In this document: piece after piece, positions 12,201 through 21,539 of the stretch
How the letters are laid out: each line of letters starts with the position of its first letter
How positions within the stretch are numbered: the stretch's first letter is position 1
Source of the DNA: Manihot esculenta
Taxonomy: Eukaryota; Streptophyta; Magnoliopsida; Malpighiales; Euphorbiaceae
Assembly (NCBI RefSeq): GCF_001659605.2
Contig: NC_035170.2
Coordinates: 7,881,001 to 7,945,000, forward strand
Length of the DNA: 64,000 nucleotides
Direction: 5' to 3'
The notes under the pieces: model-generated
Database searches by the model: none
The model's input: the letters and a program-made list of their open reading frames with translations, nothing else
Told to the model about the DNA's origin: nothing
Position numbers and translations under genes: made by a program

Positions 12201-15200
12201 TCCTTTGCATGTTTTCTATGCATGTTTTGGTGATGTTTTAGGGGGTTTTTGGGGAGATATTTAGAGTTATGTTAGAATTTGTTTGGTCCCTCATTTGAGT
12301 CCACCTGTGTAGGATCGGACCCGAGGAACCGAAGAGGCCAACAGTGCTAGTTGTTTCAGAGTCAGCCTGAGGTGAGTAGAACTAAACTATGTTTTAAAGT
12401 AAATGAAATTTTTAGCATGTTCATGCATCACGAATGCCATGATATGTACTAAGTTGTTTTGCATTAGAATTCACGAATATGATGCATTGCATAATATGTT
12501 GTTGATGTGGATGGATATTGGATGACCCACTAGCCCTCGATATGATATGTTATGATACGGTATGGAAGTCCAGTAAGGCCCATTCTATGCCCCTAGCACA
12601 TTGGATATGTTATGTTATGTAATGCTAAGAGAAAGACCAGTGAAGCCCATTCTACGCCCCTGGCACAATTGGACTATGTGAGGGTTATTGGTGACAAATC
12701 CATCTGTGATGTGAATTGTTTGTGATATGATGCATTTCATGACGGCATATGTTTATAAACTGTTTTTATTGTTCTGCTCACTGGGCTCTTGTAGCTCACC
12801 CCTTTTCCCTAACCCCCAGGTTTGCAGGTTCAGGATAGACCAGGAAGTCGTCAAGAGTAAAGGCTTATGTATATGTTGTAATAGATTAGTAGTGGACATG
12901 AAATGATATGTAAATTAATGTAAGGTTTTGTCCAGTGATGTATTAAGGATTAGTATTGTGCTTGGCCCTAATGTATGTTAATCCCTTTTGTACATGATCT
13001 TATGAAATGTTTTAATGCTGAAGATGTTGAACCAGGCTTGACATACGTTATGTTGACCCAGCTAGAGCATTTGATGAGGGCTCTAGTATGGGGTTTGTAT
13101 GTTTAATGTTATGGTGCATGCACAGGTCAAGCTTGGTGTGTGAAAAGTTTAAAATTTTTATGCAAAAGTATGATCATGTATGGGATTTATCAGGTATGAT
13201 AAGTTGTATATTAGGCTTGCTACAGGTCCCGACGACCTTAAGTCGATCTGGATCCTAGCGCCGGTAGCGGTCCAGTTCCTGGATCGTTACAATGATTGTG
13301 TGATATGATTGAGATATGATTAGACTATAATTAAGAAATTAATTTATAATATGTACTCTTGTAAATAATATATATATCCCAATTGACTTGAAGGGAATAA
13401 TCAAGCAATTTATCTCAAAGCTTTTGCTCCTTTTTCTTCTTTTCATCAAAGGTTTCATGGTATCAGAGCCAAGAAACTTGGCTCACCTGTGAGTGGCAGA
13501 CCTGCCACCTTGCTTTGGTGACTTTCTGAAAATCAGTTAGTCTCACCACCTAACCCATTCTCCGCACTGCCTTCCGATCGGTTTTCCGGTGAAGCACCCC
13601 TCCAGATCCGGCCCCACGCGCCAACCCAAGCAGTCTGTCTTCGGCCACGCATCGGCGCGTGAACCATCCTCCAACGACCGTTTCACGCCGGTGGCTCTTC
13701 CTCCAGCATCGCCCGATGCCGGCAACTCCAGCCCAGTAGGTCCGGTCGTTTGCGCAACCCGTCTTCACACGCCCCTTGTGAACAGTAACATCGGATTTAT
13801 TGTTCACACAGACGCAGGTCCCATTTTTTTTCTTAGCAGATTCAGATTCGGTCTCTATGGCCCAATCAAATATTGCCATTCTGGTAATTCTTTTACTTAT
13901 CTAACCAAGTATTTACCCATTGGTTCATGAATCCTCGACTTTGGTGCTTCCGATCATATCTCTGGTAATCCCTCTTTTTTCTACTCTTGTTTCACCTTCT
14001 ACATCATCTAAAGTCACATTAGCTAATGGTTCACAAACTCAAGTTAAAGGGATCAGTAACGTATATTTCTTTCCTTCTATCCCCTTAACTAATGTTTTAT
14101 TTACCCATGAATATCCATACAACCTAATCTCTATTAGCAAATTGACTAAAGATCTTCACTATTTAGTCATCTTTACTACTGAATCTGTGGTTGTGCAAGA
14201 CTGGAGTACTGGGAAGATGATTGAAGTAGGATATGAATCACAAGGATTGTACTATTTTTCCACTTCTAACTCTCCAATTGCTTTTGTCTTCCACCTCCAC
14301 TGAACTCATTCATAGTCATTGGGACATCCAAGTCTGAACTTGACTAAAGTTTTATTCACCCATGAATGTTCATACAACCTAAGCTCTGTTAGAAAATTGA
14401 CTAAAGATCTTTACTGTTCAGTCATCTTTATTGTTGAATCTATGGTTGTGCAAGACCGAAGTACTGGAAAGATGATTGGAGCAGGATATGAATCACAAGG
14501 ATTGTACTATTTTTCCACTTTTAACTCTTCAATTGCTTTTGTGTCTTCCACCTCCACTGAACTCATTCATAGTCGTTGGGGACATCCAAGTCTGAGCAAG
14601 TTACAAAAACTGGTTCCTAACCTCTCTTCCTTGCCTTCTTTAGAATGTGAGTCTTGTCAACTCGGGAAGCAAACTCGAGCTTCTTTTCCCAAGCGAATCA
14701 ATAATAAGGCCACTTTCATATTTGAAATTGTTCATTCAGATATTTGGGGTCCAAGTCGGGTTAGTACAACTCTGGGATTTTAATATTTTGTTACCTTTAT
14801 TGATGACTATTCTCGTTGCACTTGGCTTTTTCTAATAAAGAATCGTTCTGAGTTGTTCCCTATTTTTCAAAAGTTTTATGCTGAAATCCATAATCAATTT
14901 AGTGTTTGCACTAGGATACTGCAAAGTGATAACGCAAAAGAATATTTGCCTTCCTCATTCACTCATTTCTTGTCTACTTAGGGTATTACTCACTAAACTT
15001 CTTACTCTTATACCCCACAACAAAATGGGGTTGCTGAGCGAAAAAATCGGCATTTAATTGAAACAGCCCGCACTTTACTCCTACATCACAATCTTCCGTT
15101 GCGATTTTGGAGGGAAGCTGTCCTCACCCCCCCCATGTTACTTGGTTAACCGAATGCCTTCTTTTGTTTTGCAGCATCAAAGTCCTCATTCTGTTCTATT

Positions 15201-18200
15201 TCCTAACCAGAATTCCACGCAGTTGTCTCTGCATGTTTTCGAATGTATATGCTTTATTCATGATCATCCTCCTAGCAAAGGCAAACTCCAGCCCAAATCA
15301 GTTAAATGTGTCTTTCTCGGCTATTCACGGCTTCAAAAAGGTTACAAATGCTATGATCCTACTACTAACAGATATTTGTGTCTGCAGATATCACCTTTTT
15401 TTAAACCTCTCCTTACTTTTCTTCTAATCCACCACACAAAACTTTTGCCCTAGAGCTTTGCCTGTACCTCCGACTCTTATTTCTTCTTTGCCGCAAGTGT
15501 ATCCATCTCCCACTCCTATGCCACCTCTTCAGATCTACACATGTCGGCCTCACCCATCTGCTAATAACAATGACATTTCTCTCCCTAATATAGGTGTTTT
15601 TAATGACTCACCTCTCGTTCCGTCATCACCTACTTCGATCATGCCTTCAACAACAGCAGCTACTCCTCCTTACTCTTCAAAAAGGTATTCGCTATTCCTG
15701 AAATCCTCATCCCATTTATAATTTTGTGAGTTACCGTCGTTTGTCTCCTTCCTATTATACTTTTATCTTTGCTGGGTCTGCTATCTCCATACCCAAGACA
15801 ATTAGAGAAGCCTTGGATCATCCTGGTTGGTGTAATGCCATGGTTGAGGAAATGACTGTTTTGCATAACAATGGAACTTGGGAACTGGTATCCTTACCAC
15901 TCAGTAAGTGTACTATTGGTTGTCGATTGGTTTACACAGTTAAGGAGGGACCTAATGACAAAATTGATCGCCTTAAAGCTTGTCTTGTAGCTAAAGGTTA
16001 CACACAGATTTTTGGGCTTGATTACAGTGATACATTCTCTCTAGTAGCCAAAATAGCTTCTGTTCGCCTCCTTATCTCATTGGCTGCAATTAATCACTGA
16101 ACCCTGCATCAAGTGGACATTAAAAATACCTTTCTTCATGGAGAGCTCGCTGAAAAAGTTTATATGGAGCAACCTCCAGGGTTTGTTGCTCCAGAGGAGT
16201 CAGGCTTAGTATGTCGTCTTTGGCGCTCTTTGTATGGGCTAAAACAGTCTCCAAGAGTATGGTTTGGACGATTTAGCACTGTTCAACAATTTGGAATGTC
16301 TCGAAGTAATTCTAATCATTCTGTATTTTTTCATTATAATGGTGATAGATGCATCTACTTGGTGGTCTATGTTTATGATATTGTCATTACAGGAAATGAT
16401 CATAATGGAATCTCTCAGCTTAAGCAACATTTGTTCAGTCATTTCCAAACTAAAGATCTGAGGGAAACTAAAGTATTTCTTGGGAATTGAAGTGGCACAG
16501 TCTAGAACAGGTATTGCAATTTCTCAACGGAAATATGTTTTGGATATATTGAAAGAAATAGGCATGTTAGACTGTAGACATGTGGACACTCCCATGGATC
16601 CAAATGTTAAACTTGTTCCTGAACAAGGGGAGCCACATAAAGATCCTGCTAGATATAGAAGATTCGTCGGAAAGCTCAATTATCTCACTATCACACGACC
16701 AGATATTTCCTTTGCTGTAAGTGTGGTTAGTCAATTTCTTCAAACTCCATACAGTAGTCACTATGATGCAGTCATTCGCATTCTTAGATATATCAAAGGA
16801 GCTCCAGGACAAAGTCTACTCTATGAAGACAGGGTCTACTCTATGAGGACAGGGTCTACCCTATGAGGACAAGGGTCACTCATAAATTGTTGGCTATTCT
16901 GACGCAGATTGGGCAAGTTCCCCTTCAGATAGACAATCTACTTCAGGATATTGTATTATAATTAGAGGGAATCTTATATCCTGGAAAAGTAAAAAACAGA
17001 GTGTGGTTGCAAAATCAAGTGCAGAAGCAGAATATCGAGCTATGGCTTTATCTGGTTGAAACAACTCCTTCAGGAATTGAAATATAGCGATACTGGCCAA
17101 ATAAAGTTGATATGTGATAATCAAGCTGCCCTCCATATTGCATCAAATCCAGTTTTCATGAGAGGACGAAGCATATACAGGTGGATTACCATTTTATTAG
17201 GCAAAAGATTGAATCCGGATGCATTTCTACTAGCTTTGTCAACTCAAATGATCAGCTCGTTGATGTTTTCACAAAATCACTTCGAGGATCACGAATCGAG
17301 TATATTTGTAACAAGCTTGGAGCATATGATATGAACGCTCCAGCTTAAGGGGGAGTGTTGAGATTATTTCTGTAAATAGCCTAGATTTGTAGTGATAATT
17401 AGGTATATAATTGTGTGATATGATTGGGATATGATTAGACTATAATTAGGGAATTAATTTATTATATATACTTTTGTAAGTAGTATATATACCCCAATTG
17501 GCTTGAGGGGAATAATCAAGTAATTTCTCTCAAAGCTTCTGCTCTTTTTTCTTCTTTTCATCAAAGGTTTCACTAGTCAACTACAATTACCTAAATTACT
17601 TCCCCTTATATGTGCCAACTACAAGCTACCTTAACCTTTTTCCCCATCGACCAACCCAAAACCTTAAGAAAAATCACTAAATTCACTACTTCCAAAAGAT
17701 GTACACTCATGCAATGTAATTTCTTGTTCATATTGAACAAAATTTTAGTTGCCAAACATTACTCCACATACTGAAAAACCTATTCGTAAAAGCAAAACAT
17801 TATTTGCCACTTTGAAGCCTTTTCTTTGGATTACTAACCTCTCTAGCATCTCAGCAACCAAATTTGACAACATAATGCTACCATCATACACTATAAAAGA
17901 GCCAAATTCTCTAATAACTAACTAGAATAAGGAATCTTGAGTAAGGAACACCAAATGAGAGGCAGGTGGAAGATGGAAAACAAACAAATTTTTTACTTTA
18001 TTACCTTATCGTTCACATGTTAGGAAAACATGAACCTTGAGAAAGGGAAAAAACCCGAATCCTAATTTTGAGTTTACGTCTTATACTCCCTTTCCTTTAA
18101 AAAGCATCCTTCCTAATTTGACATATTTTGAAAGTGAAAATTTAGATTGTCCCAAGAAGAAGACTGTACAGAACTATCCATTTATTCCATCTTCCCTTCT

Positions 18201-19377
18201 TTAGTTATAAACAATAGAAAGAAAGTATGGAAAACTTCTCTCAATTTTCTACCCCGCATTTCAACCATGCCTAAAACTTAATTGCAGCGATAATTTCATT
18301 CCCGGACATTATTTGAACTTCCCTTTAACTAATTGCTTGCTTCTTAGATGATGATAAGTAAACCCTGAAGTTGAAACCATAACTAAAGCCAACAGCACTG
18401 AGCTTCTAATGATTTACTGTTTTGCAAAATGGATGAGCAAAGATGAACTTATTTCCAGTGCCTAATATCATTACAAATATTTCTGGGGACACCCAAAAGA
18501 AAAAGGAAAGAAAAGAAGCACAAGTTCCTACTTAGAAGATCTCAAAGGAAAAAAAAAAAGCACAAACAGCTATAAATTATTAACACAAAAGGATATAGAT
18601 AATGCCAGCTTACCATCAATGCCATAGAGGGCTTTTGCCAATGGAGAATTCATAGCTGTACGAGCATTGGGGAAATCAGCACTTCCAACTTCCATAACCG
18701 GCTTCCCAGGATAGAACATCAGCGATGATGGATTGGGTGTCGATTGAGTCTGTATAAACATAGTCCTCCTCTGCCCTACGCAAACCACCATCTTTATAAG
18801 TAAGCAATAATACTAAGAAATACAAAACCATCCATCAAGTTAAAAATCTGTTTAACAAAAAAAGAGGAGCACCTAACCTCTATATTGTAGAATTTAAAAC
18901 ATCCAAAGAATGATAACATCAAAAAAATTACTAATGATCAAACTCTATTCAATAAACCCAGCATCATAACAATAAGCAGATGAAAGTAATACAAATCTTC
19001 TAAATAAATTCAAAAAACACAAAGCCAACCCTTCACAGAGCCTAAGAACTATGAAAAGAGAACACAAGAAATTCAATCATCAATTTCTTTTATTTTCTCA
19101 ACGACCAAACAAAGAGAGGGAAAAATATAGCGAAATCAAAAACAAATCGACCTGCAAAATGGGTCCATAGCACCGGGCGCAAAGAAGACCATAACGAATT
19201 GAAACCGGAGGTAGGGCTATTGCTTCGGTTATCCAAAAAAGGAGTTGTCGACTTTGTAGAAGAAACGTGTAAAGCCCGGCGAAACACTAAACGACAAGTA
19301 GTATTGATTTCTCCATAAGGGTCGATTCCTCCCCGGCGAAACAAAGCTCGTGAAATTGAACTCCCAAAACCCCTCAT
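153..19377 (-). CDS. NFU4/NFU5-like: NifU-like Fe-S cluster scaffold protein, mitochondrial NFU4/NFU5 type (5 exons visible, 3' end outside window)
   Basis: Members of this family assemble and hand over [4Fe-4S] clusters in mitochondria. Exons are 19377-19152, 18775-18614, 3653-3478, 448-345 and 264-153. Junction phases are 1, 1, 0 and 2, all introns are GT-AG, and the joined length is 780 nt (260 codons) without a stop. Residues 1 to about 75 form an Arg/Ser-rich leader, as in a mitochondrial presequence. The Nfu N-terminal domain follows, beginning [19 protein letters not shown] and including [19 protein letters not shown]. The C-terminal NifU domain contains the cluster-binding motif [20 protein letters not shown], with the CxxC cysteines. 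An upstream in-frame TTG at 19389 is not used as start because ATG 19377 is the first ATG in frame. The last exon, encoding the acidic tail of the family, must lie left of position 1. Intron 2 is 14,960 bp and full of transposons, yet no exon is damaged. The family call is secure; NFU4 versus NFU5 cannot be decided here. Confidence 0.93.
345..448 (-). CDS. NFU4/NFU5-like: NFU exon 4 (start of NifU-like C-terminal domain)
   Basis: It codes [20 protein letters not shown] and then [14 protein letters not shown], the conserved first half of the NifU C-terminal domain. The acceptor is TGCAG before 448 and the donor is CT/GTAGGT. It ends in phase 2, which matches exon 5. Confidence 0.92.
449..3477 (-). 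other. NFU intron 3
   Basis: This is a 3,029-bp intron between exons 3 and 4. It contains the foldback MITE candidate at 910-1574 and CT microsatellites near 3088-3112 and 3155-3170. I see nothing coding in the rest; the short open frames do not resemble any family. Confidence 0.75.
910..1574. mobile_element. Foldback/MITE candidate, AT-rich
   Basis: The segment is a long imperfect palindrome. The inner arms are TGTTAATTTTCAT near 1203-1217 and ATGAAAATTAACATT near 1290-1304. The outer arms are CTCAAATTCTTAATTT near 983-998 and its inverse near 1440-1460. Ends of AAGTAAAT type are flanked by GACAAC on both sides (904-909 and 1575-1580), a plausible target duplication. There is no coding capacity. 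The superfamily is not determined. Confidence 0.55.
3478..3653 (-). CDS. NFU4/NFU5-like: NFU exon 3 (rest of Nfu N-terminal domain and linker)
   Basis: It codes [20 protein letters not shown], then the [20 protein letters not shown] block and a short linker ending AIHE. The acceptor is CTATAG before 3653 and the donor is GAG/GTATAT. The sequence continues exon 2 exactly, across intron 2. Confidence 0.93.
4349..5016 (-). pseudogene. Ty3/gypsy integrase fragment
   Basis: Two frames together cover the integrase core end and the C-terminal region. At 5016-4750 there is [18 protein letters not shown], the usual block around the catalytic Glu, then a LxNYLRC helix and PFQALYG-like sequence in the neighbouring frame. 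At 4663-4349 there is [16 protein letters not shown] and [20 protein letters not shown], the gypsy integrase C-terminal block. Frameshifts separate the pieces and upstream pol is missing. It is a dead fragment. Confidence 0.75.
5148..5401 (+). repeat. Possible plus-strand LTR remnant
   Basis: A purine tract (AAGGAGGGGG) is followed by a stretch with CTATAAAC, then AATAAA and a CT-rich run, ending at ATCTAACA. This order (PPT, TATA, poly-A signal, pyrimidine-rich end) resembles a 3' LTR on the plus strand. There is no second copy in the window and no clean TG start. Confidence 0.3.
5792..5969 (-). repeat. Copia 1 3' LTR
   Basis: It is the 178-bp counterpart of 9435-9591, next to the purine tract. 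A short extra segment near 5925-5950 explains the length difference from the 157-bp 5' LTR. Confidence 0.85.
6104..9050 (-). pseudogene. Copia 1 pol polyprotein (protease-integrase-RT-RNase H), broken
   Basis: Near 9040 the protease motif reads DCGATDHM, the copia form of D-S/T-G-A. At 9012-8788 the region before integrase ends in [14 protein letters not shown]. Integrase pieces at 8425-8219 and 8194-7811 show [19 protein letters not shown] and [20 protein letters not shown] begins near 7460, has an in-frame TGA near 7340, and runs open from 7213 to 6104 with QPPGF, an intact YVDDIVITG catalytic box, and RNase H signatures including [13 protein letters not shown]. Several frameshifts and stops mean it is not functional. 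The 5' part reaches the protease after only a short leader ORF, so gag is deleted. Confidence 0.85.
9435..9591 (-). repeat. Copia 1 5' LTR
   Basis: It is 157 bp, followed directly on the minus strand by the initiator-Met-type primer site. The target duplication TAAAG abuts it at 9592-9596. Confidence 0.85.
9592..11149. other. Intron DNA between the two copia elements, with decayed repeats
   Basis: It holds the gypsy gag remnant described separately. A stretch at about 10,960-11,100 ends GAATGCTCACCCCTA, the terminal sequence of the hAT MITE at 50,840-51,322, so it may be a diverged copy. Nothing else is recognisable. Confidence 0.5.
9732..10600 (+). pseudogene. Heavily decayed Ty3/gypsy 5' internal region and gag
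   Basis: A primer-site sequence TTGGTATCAGAGCCAA lies at about 9,737. Downstream, scattered frames near 10,290-10,480 resemble the gypsy gag core: [16 protein letters not shown], then a helix with KFKNLLEL, and [13 protein letters not shown]. Stops and frameshifts are many. The LTR that should precede the primer site is not recognisable. Confidence 0.5.
11206..13291 (+). mobile_element. Solo LTR of the long-LTR gypsy family B, nested in copia 2 5' LTR
   Basis: It is 2,086 bp, starting TGTAATGCCCGGCTAG and ending GGATCGTTACA, with perfect 5-bp duplications ATGAT (11,201-11,205 and 13,292-13,296). It resembles the LTRs at 21,540, 32,990, 37,429 and 45,102. It has the TATA-like CCTATAAAG near 11,470 and the clusters of TTCGGCCGCCGAA-type motifs near 11,405-12,190. 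No internal region remains, as expected after LTR-LTR recombination. Confidence 0.92.
13458..13470 (+). other. Copia 2 primer binding site
   Basis: TGGTATCAGAGCC matches the 3' end complement of plant initiator tRNA-Met and abuts the 5' LTR end at 13,457. Confidence 0.85.
14083..14598 (+). repeat. Tandem duplication of the pre-integrase coding segment
   Basis: Two units of about 256-260 bp lie head to tail. Each runs from ACTAATGTTTTATTTACCC-like sequence to GGACATCCAAGTCTGA. They differ at many positions, so the duplication is not recent. Confidence 0.8.
16815..16876 (+). repeat. Short tandem repeat, about 20 bp x 3
   Basis: The unit CTATGAGGACAGGGTCTAC is repeated about three times with small differences, within the RNase H part of copia 2, and breaks the frame. 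Confidence 0.75.
17356..17572 (+). repeat. Copia 2 3' LTR
   Basis: It matches the two halves of the interrupted 5' LTR over their whole length (217 bp). Immediately upstream is the polypurine tract. Confidence 0.88.
17573..18613 (-). other. Unique intron sequence next to exon 2
   Basis: I see no coding region or repeat here. It is probably part of the original intron 2. Confidence 0.6.
18614..18775 (-). CDS. NFU4/NFU5-like: NFU exon 2 (start of Nfu N-terminal domain)
   Basis: It codes [20 protein letters not shown] and continues to LAKALYGID. The acceptor is GTAG at 18779-18776 and the donor is G/GTAAGC at 18613. The codon for the next Gly is split across the 15-kb intron (G + GA). Confidence 0.93.
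19152..19377 (-). CDS. NFU4/NFU5-like: NFU exon 1 (targeting leader)
   Basis: The exon begins [17 protein letters not shown] and ends in HFAG with one base of a Gly codon, followed by donor GTCGAT. It has no acidic stretch early on and many Arg and Ser, which fits a mitochondrial presequence. The donor was chosen because joining to the acceptor at 18776 gives the family sequence [11 protein letters not shown]. Confidence 0.9.
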
Positions 19378-20040
19378 TTCTGCTACCAACGAACGCGAAA
19401 CTCCTCAGCAGGAATTGAAGTAAATTTGGACTTCATGTATCAGTTTTATTTCTTAAAAAATTTTTACACGGAAATCTGTATGGGTACTTGTCTAACATAA
19501 ATTTACTTTTGTCGAACCGTTCTTGGATAATAAAGTTATTTCTTTAACATTTATTTTAACTTTTTAGTCATTAATTTTAATTAAAAAATTTTTATTTATT
19601 TATTATATTATGTGAACTATTTTAAATAATAAAATTTAAATATTTGTATTAATTTATATTTATATTTTAAATTTTAAATAATAAAATTAAACATATTAAA
19701 TTTGTCATAAGTATGATAAAAAATTAAATTAAATCTAAAAAAATCAACGGTAAATTATAATAGAATTTTAAAATTTTATATTATAAAATATATAATTTTA
19801 TTTAAATTTTATATTAAAAATAAATTTATTTTATATGTAATTTATACTAAATATTTATTTAATAAAATATATTTAATATTTAATTCAAAAAAAATAAAAT
19901 ATATTTAATATTACATATAATATATTATATTTTAAAGTACTTCATTGTATATAATGTGCATATTTTTAATACATGAAAAATTGTATTTCATACATGATAT
20001 GACACAATAATCATTCAAAATAGGTCATATGCTAACATTT
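19378..20040. other. Upstream region of the NFU gene, AT-rich
   Basis: This should hold the NFU promoter and 5' UTR on the minus strand. About 19,440-20,000 is strongly AT-rich, and I cannot pick one TATA box or start site from it. Confidence 0.5.
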
Positions 20041-20495
20041 GAAGACAGGTAGCAAGAATTTGATTAGATGATACTCGGTTCCATCGAGAGAAAAAAAGAC
20101 CCAGACGCCTTAGATCTCAGTCTTTTGTCAAGACTCGCCCTCTCAATTATAAAGCGCCTCTCAATTATAAAGCGAGACTCAACAGGAAGTTACTATTAGA
20201 GATCCTCATTACATCTATAATCACGAGATCTCGTATCCACTAGCCGGTGCTAGTCGAGTTTTCAGGAGATGCATAACTATCTCCATATTCTGACAATATA
20301 AAAGCATATGAATATAGAGATCAATATATGTAATTCTTACATAACTACTATTAATTTCAAAGCATTACATACACTCGCCCTTACCTTCAGTTTACTAACT
20401 TGAGCATTGGAATAGCTGATGTAGGCGCCAACCACCTCACTTTCTCTTTCTTGCAGATTTGGACAATCGCGACACAGCTCCATTTCAGCCACATC
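20040..20495 (+). repeat. Degenerate 5' LTR end of a Tat-type gypsy element
   Basis: The stretch has a TATA-like AATATAAAAG near 20,298. It then has the R/U5-like block CATTACATACACTCGCCC, TAACTTGAGCATTGGAAT and CTTGCAGATTTGGACAA, typical of plant Tat LTRs. A degraded primer-site region (ATTTGGTTCTATTGCCGA) follows. The left end is a rough estimate. Confidence 0.5.
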
Positions 20496-20606
20496 ATTTG
20501 GTTCTATTGCCGAGATCTTCTATTGAATTATCTCTATTTAATTAGATTAGAAATCAATATGTCATTTTCTCTTAAAAGGCAATATTTTCCCTTTTCTATA
20601 CTCTAA

Positions 20607-21539
20607 AATGGCTAACAGTTCATGAGCTGCTGCTAAGGCTATTGCCAACAAGGGCATAATCATTTACTCCACTTCTGATAGTGGACAAAACACCCCATCA
20701 ATGGTCAATGAAGTTGATTTGATCAATCTAAACAGTGAGCAGATGATTTAATACATAAAAAGGCTACAAGCCACTCTCAAGCAGTATAAAGCTCGAGAGG
20801 AGGCCTCCTTCATAGCTCCCAGGATAAGGGAGGAAGCTGCAATCGACACTCCAAGGACTCGAATGGAGGCAATTCAAATATGGTCTAAGGGGAAGGCAAA
20901 GCTGGAGAAAGAGGAGTCGTCGGATGAAGCTCCAAAGAATATTGACTAGAAGCTGATATGGGTTGTACAGAGATACCAAAAGGAGTAGGAGGAGGATTAT
21001 AGGCTAGATAATACCTCGCCCCTATCAAAAGAGATCTTAGTAGAGACTTTTTCTGCTAAGTTCAAACTCCCAAATTTGGACAAATATGATGGAACAGCGG
21101 ATATCAGGAGTCACCTAGCAATCTTTAGAACAACATTGCAACTCCAAGATGTCAATGACTTTGTATTGTACTGAGTGTTTCCATCAACACTTATAGGTTT
21201 GGCTTAAAAATGGTACCAACATCTAAGTTTAGGTTCAATTCAGAAACTTTACACAATTTGCTATGTTATTTAAATCCATGTTTATTACTTGTATACCTCT
21301 TAAAAAGCTCTCTTCTAACTTGCAAAAGATTCGCCAAGGAGACGGCGAGTCTTTAAGGAGCATTTATCTCACGTTTCAACACAGAAGTAATACAAGTGGA
21401 AGAATTAAACCATGAGATAGCATATGAAGCAATGGAAAAAGGAACGTGAAACATCAAGTTCAGGGATTCTCTAATCAAGAATACAGCCGCTACGTACCAA
21501 CAGCTAATGGGCAAAGCCCAGAAGTATATAAGGTTAGAT
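20607..21539 (+). pseudogene. Tat-type gypsy gag, N-terminal part (interrupted by element B3)
   Basis: The frame starts ATGGCTAACAGTTCA, and several stops follow. Recognisable parts are LVETFSAKFKLPNLDKYDG and then SHLAIFRTTLQLQDVNDF, the retrotransposon gag core of Tat elements, followed by a KWYQHL-like block. It breaks at TAGAT (21,535-21,539), the target duplication of B3. It resumes at 35,151 with DDEVQALREDKRMIQ, which matches the next part of Tat gag. The gene is dead: it has stops and two insertions. Confidence 0.7.

Larger units (their letters stand above)
13860..17335 (+). pseudogene. Copia 2 pol polyprotein, broken, no gag
   Basis: After a GC-rich leader the frame passes quickly into a protease motif, [15 protein letters not shown] (about 13,940-13,980), with a TGA just upstream. 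The pre-integrase region is present twice (14,083-14,338 and 14,339-14,598). Integrase follows ([14 protein letters not shown], then FRCDF and VNRMPS). RT spans 15,726-16,490 with [10 protein letters not shown] and QPPGFVAPE. Its catalytic box reads YVYDIVITG, so one Asp of YVDD is replaced by Tyr. RNase H remnants reach 17,335. Many stops and frameshifts are present. It is inactive. Confidence 0.85.
11150..17572 (+). mobile_element. Ty1/copia retrotransposon with nested solo LTR in its 5' LTR (copia 2)
   Basis: The 5' LTR is 11,150-13,457, or 217 bp once the nested insertion is removed. The 3' LTR is 17,356-17,572, also 217 bp. Both start TGTTGAG and end TTTCA. The primer site TGGTATCAGAGCC is at 13,458-13,470 and the purine tract TAAGGGGGAG ends at 17,355. 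The flanks CCAAT and CTAGT match only partly, so the target duplication has decayed or been lost. Confidence 0.88.
3654..18613 (-). other. NFU intron 2, 15 kb, filled by retrotransposons
   Basis: Both splice sites are canonical: donor GTAAGC at 18613 and acceptor CTATAG at 3654. Contents from the left are a gypsy mini-remnant, copia element 1, a decayed gypsy gag, and copia element 2 with a nested gypsy solo LTR. Transposons make up most of its length. The remaining stretches (about 3,654-3,925, 5,659-5,791, 10,600-11,149 and 17,573-18,613) show no feature I can name. Confidence 0.85.

Noticed and set aside
11945..12241. Open frames in both directions with SAAE/FGRR-like repeats (also 22,156-22,449, 38,612-39,047, 46,285-46,720, 53,414-53,876, 60,861-61,323)
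   Set aside because: They are translations of the TTCGGC-N-GCCGAA motif clusters in LTRs. They recur wherever the LTR does and show no codon-like constraint.
13458..13470. TGGTATCAGAGCC sites as tRNA gene fragments (also 23,461, 28,996, 45,086 and 59,726)
   Set aside because: Each follows an LTR end or lies at an element start. They are primer binding sites, and no cloverleaf can be drawn around them.
13589..13930. GC-rich open frame of 113 codons after the copia 2 primer site
   Set aside because: It overlaps open frames on the other strand and resembles no known gag. It is probably GC-rich leader sequence.
19378..19389. Start of NFU at the in-frame TTG (19,389)
   Set aside because: It is not an ATG. 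The first ATG (19,377) gives a normal leader.
19560..20000. AT-rich stretch upstream of NFU as a matrix-attachment region or MITE
   Set aside because: No terminal repeats or duplication were seen; base composition alone is not enough.
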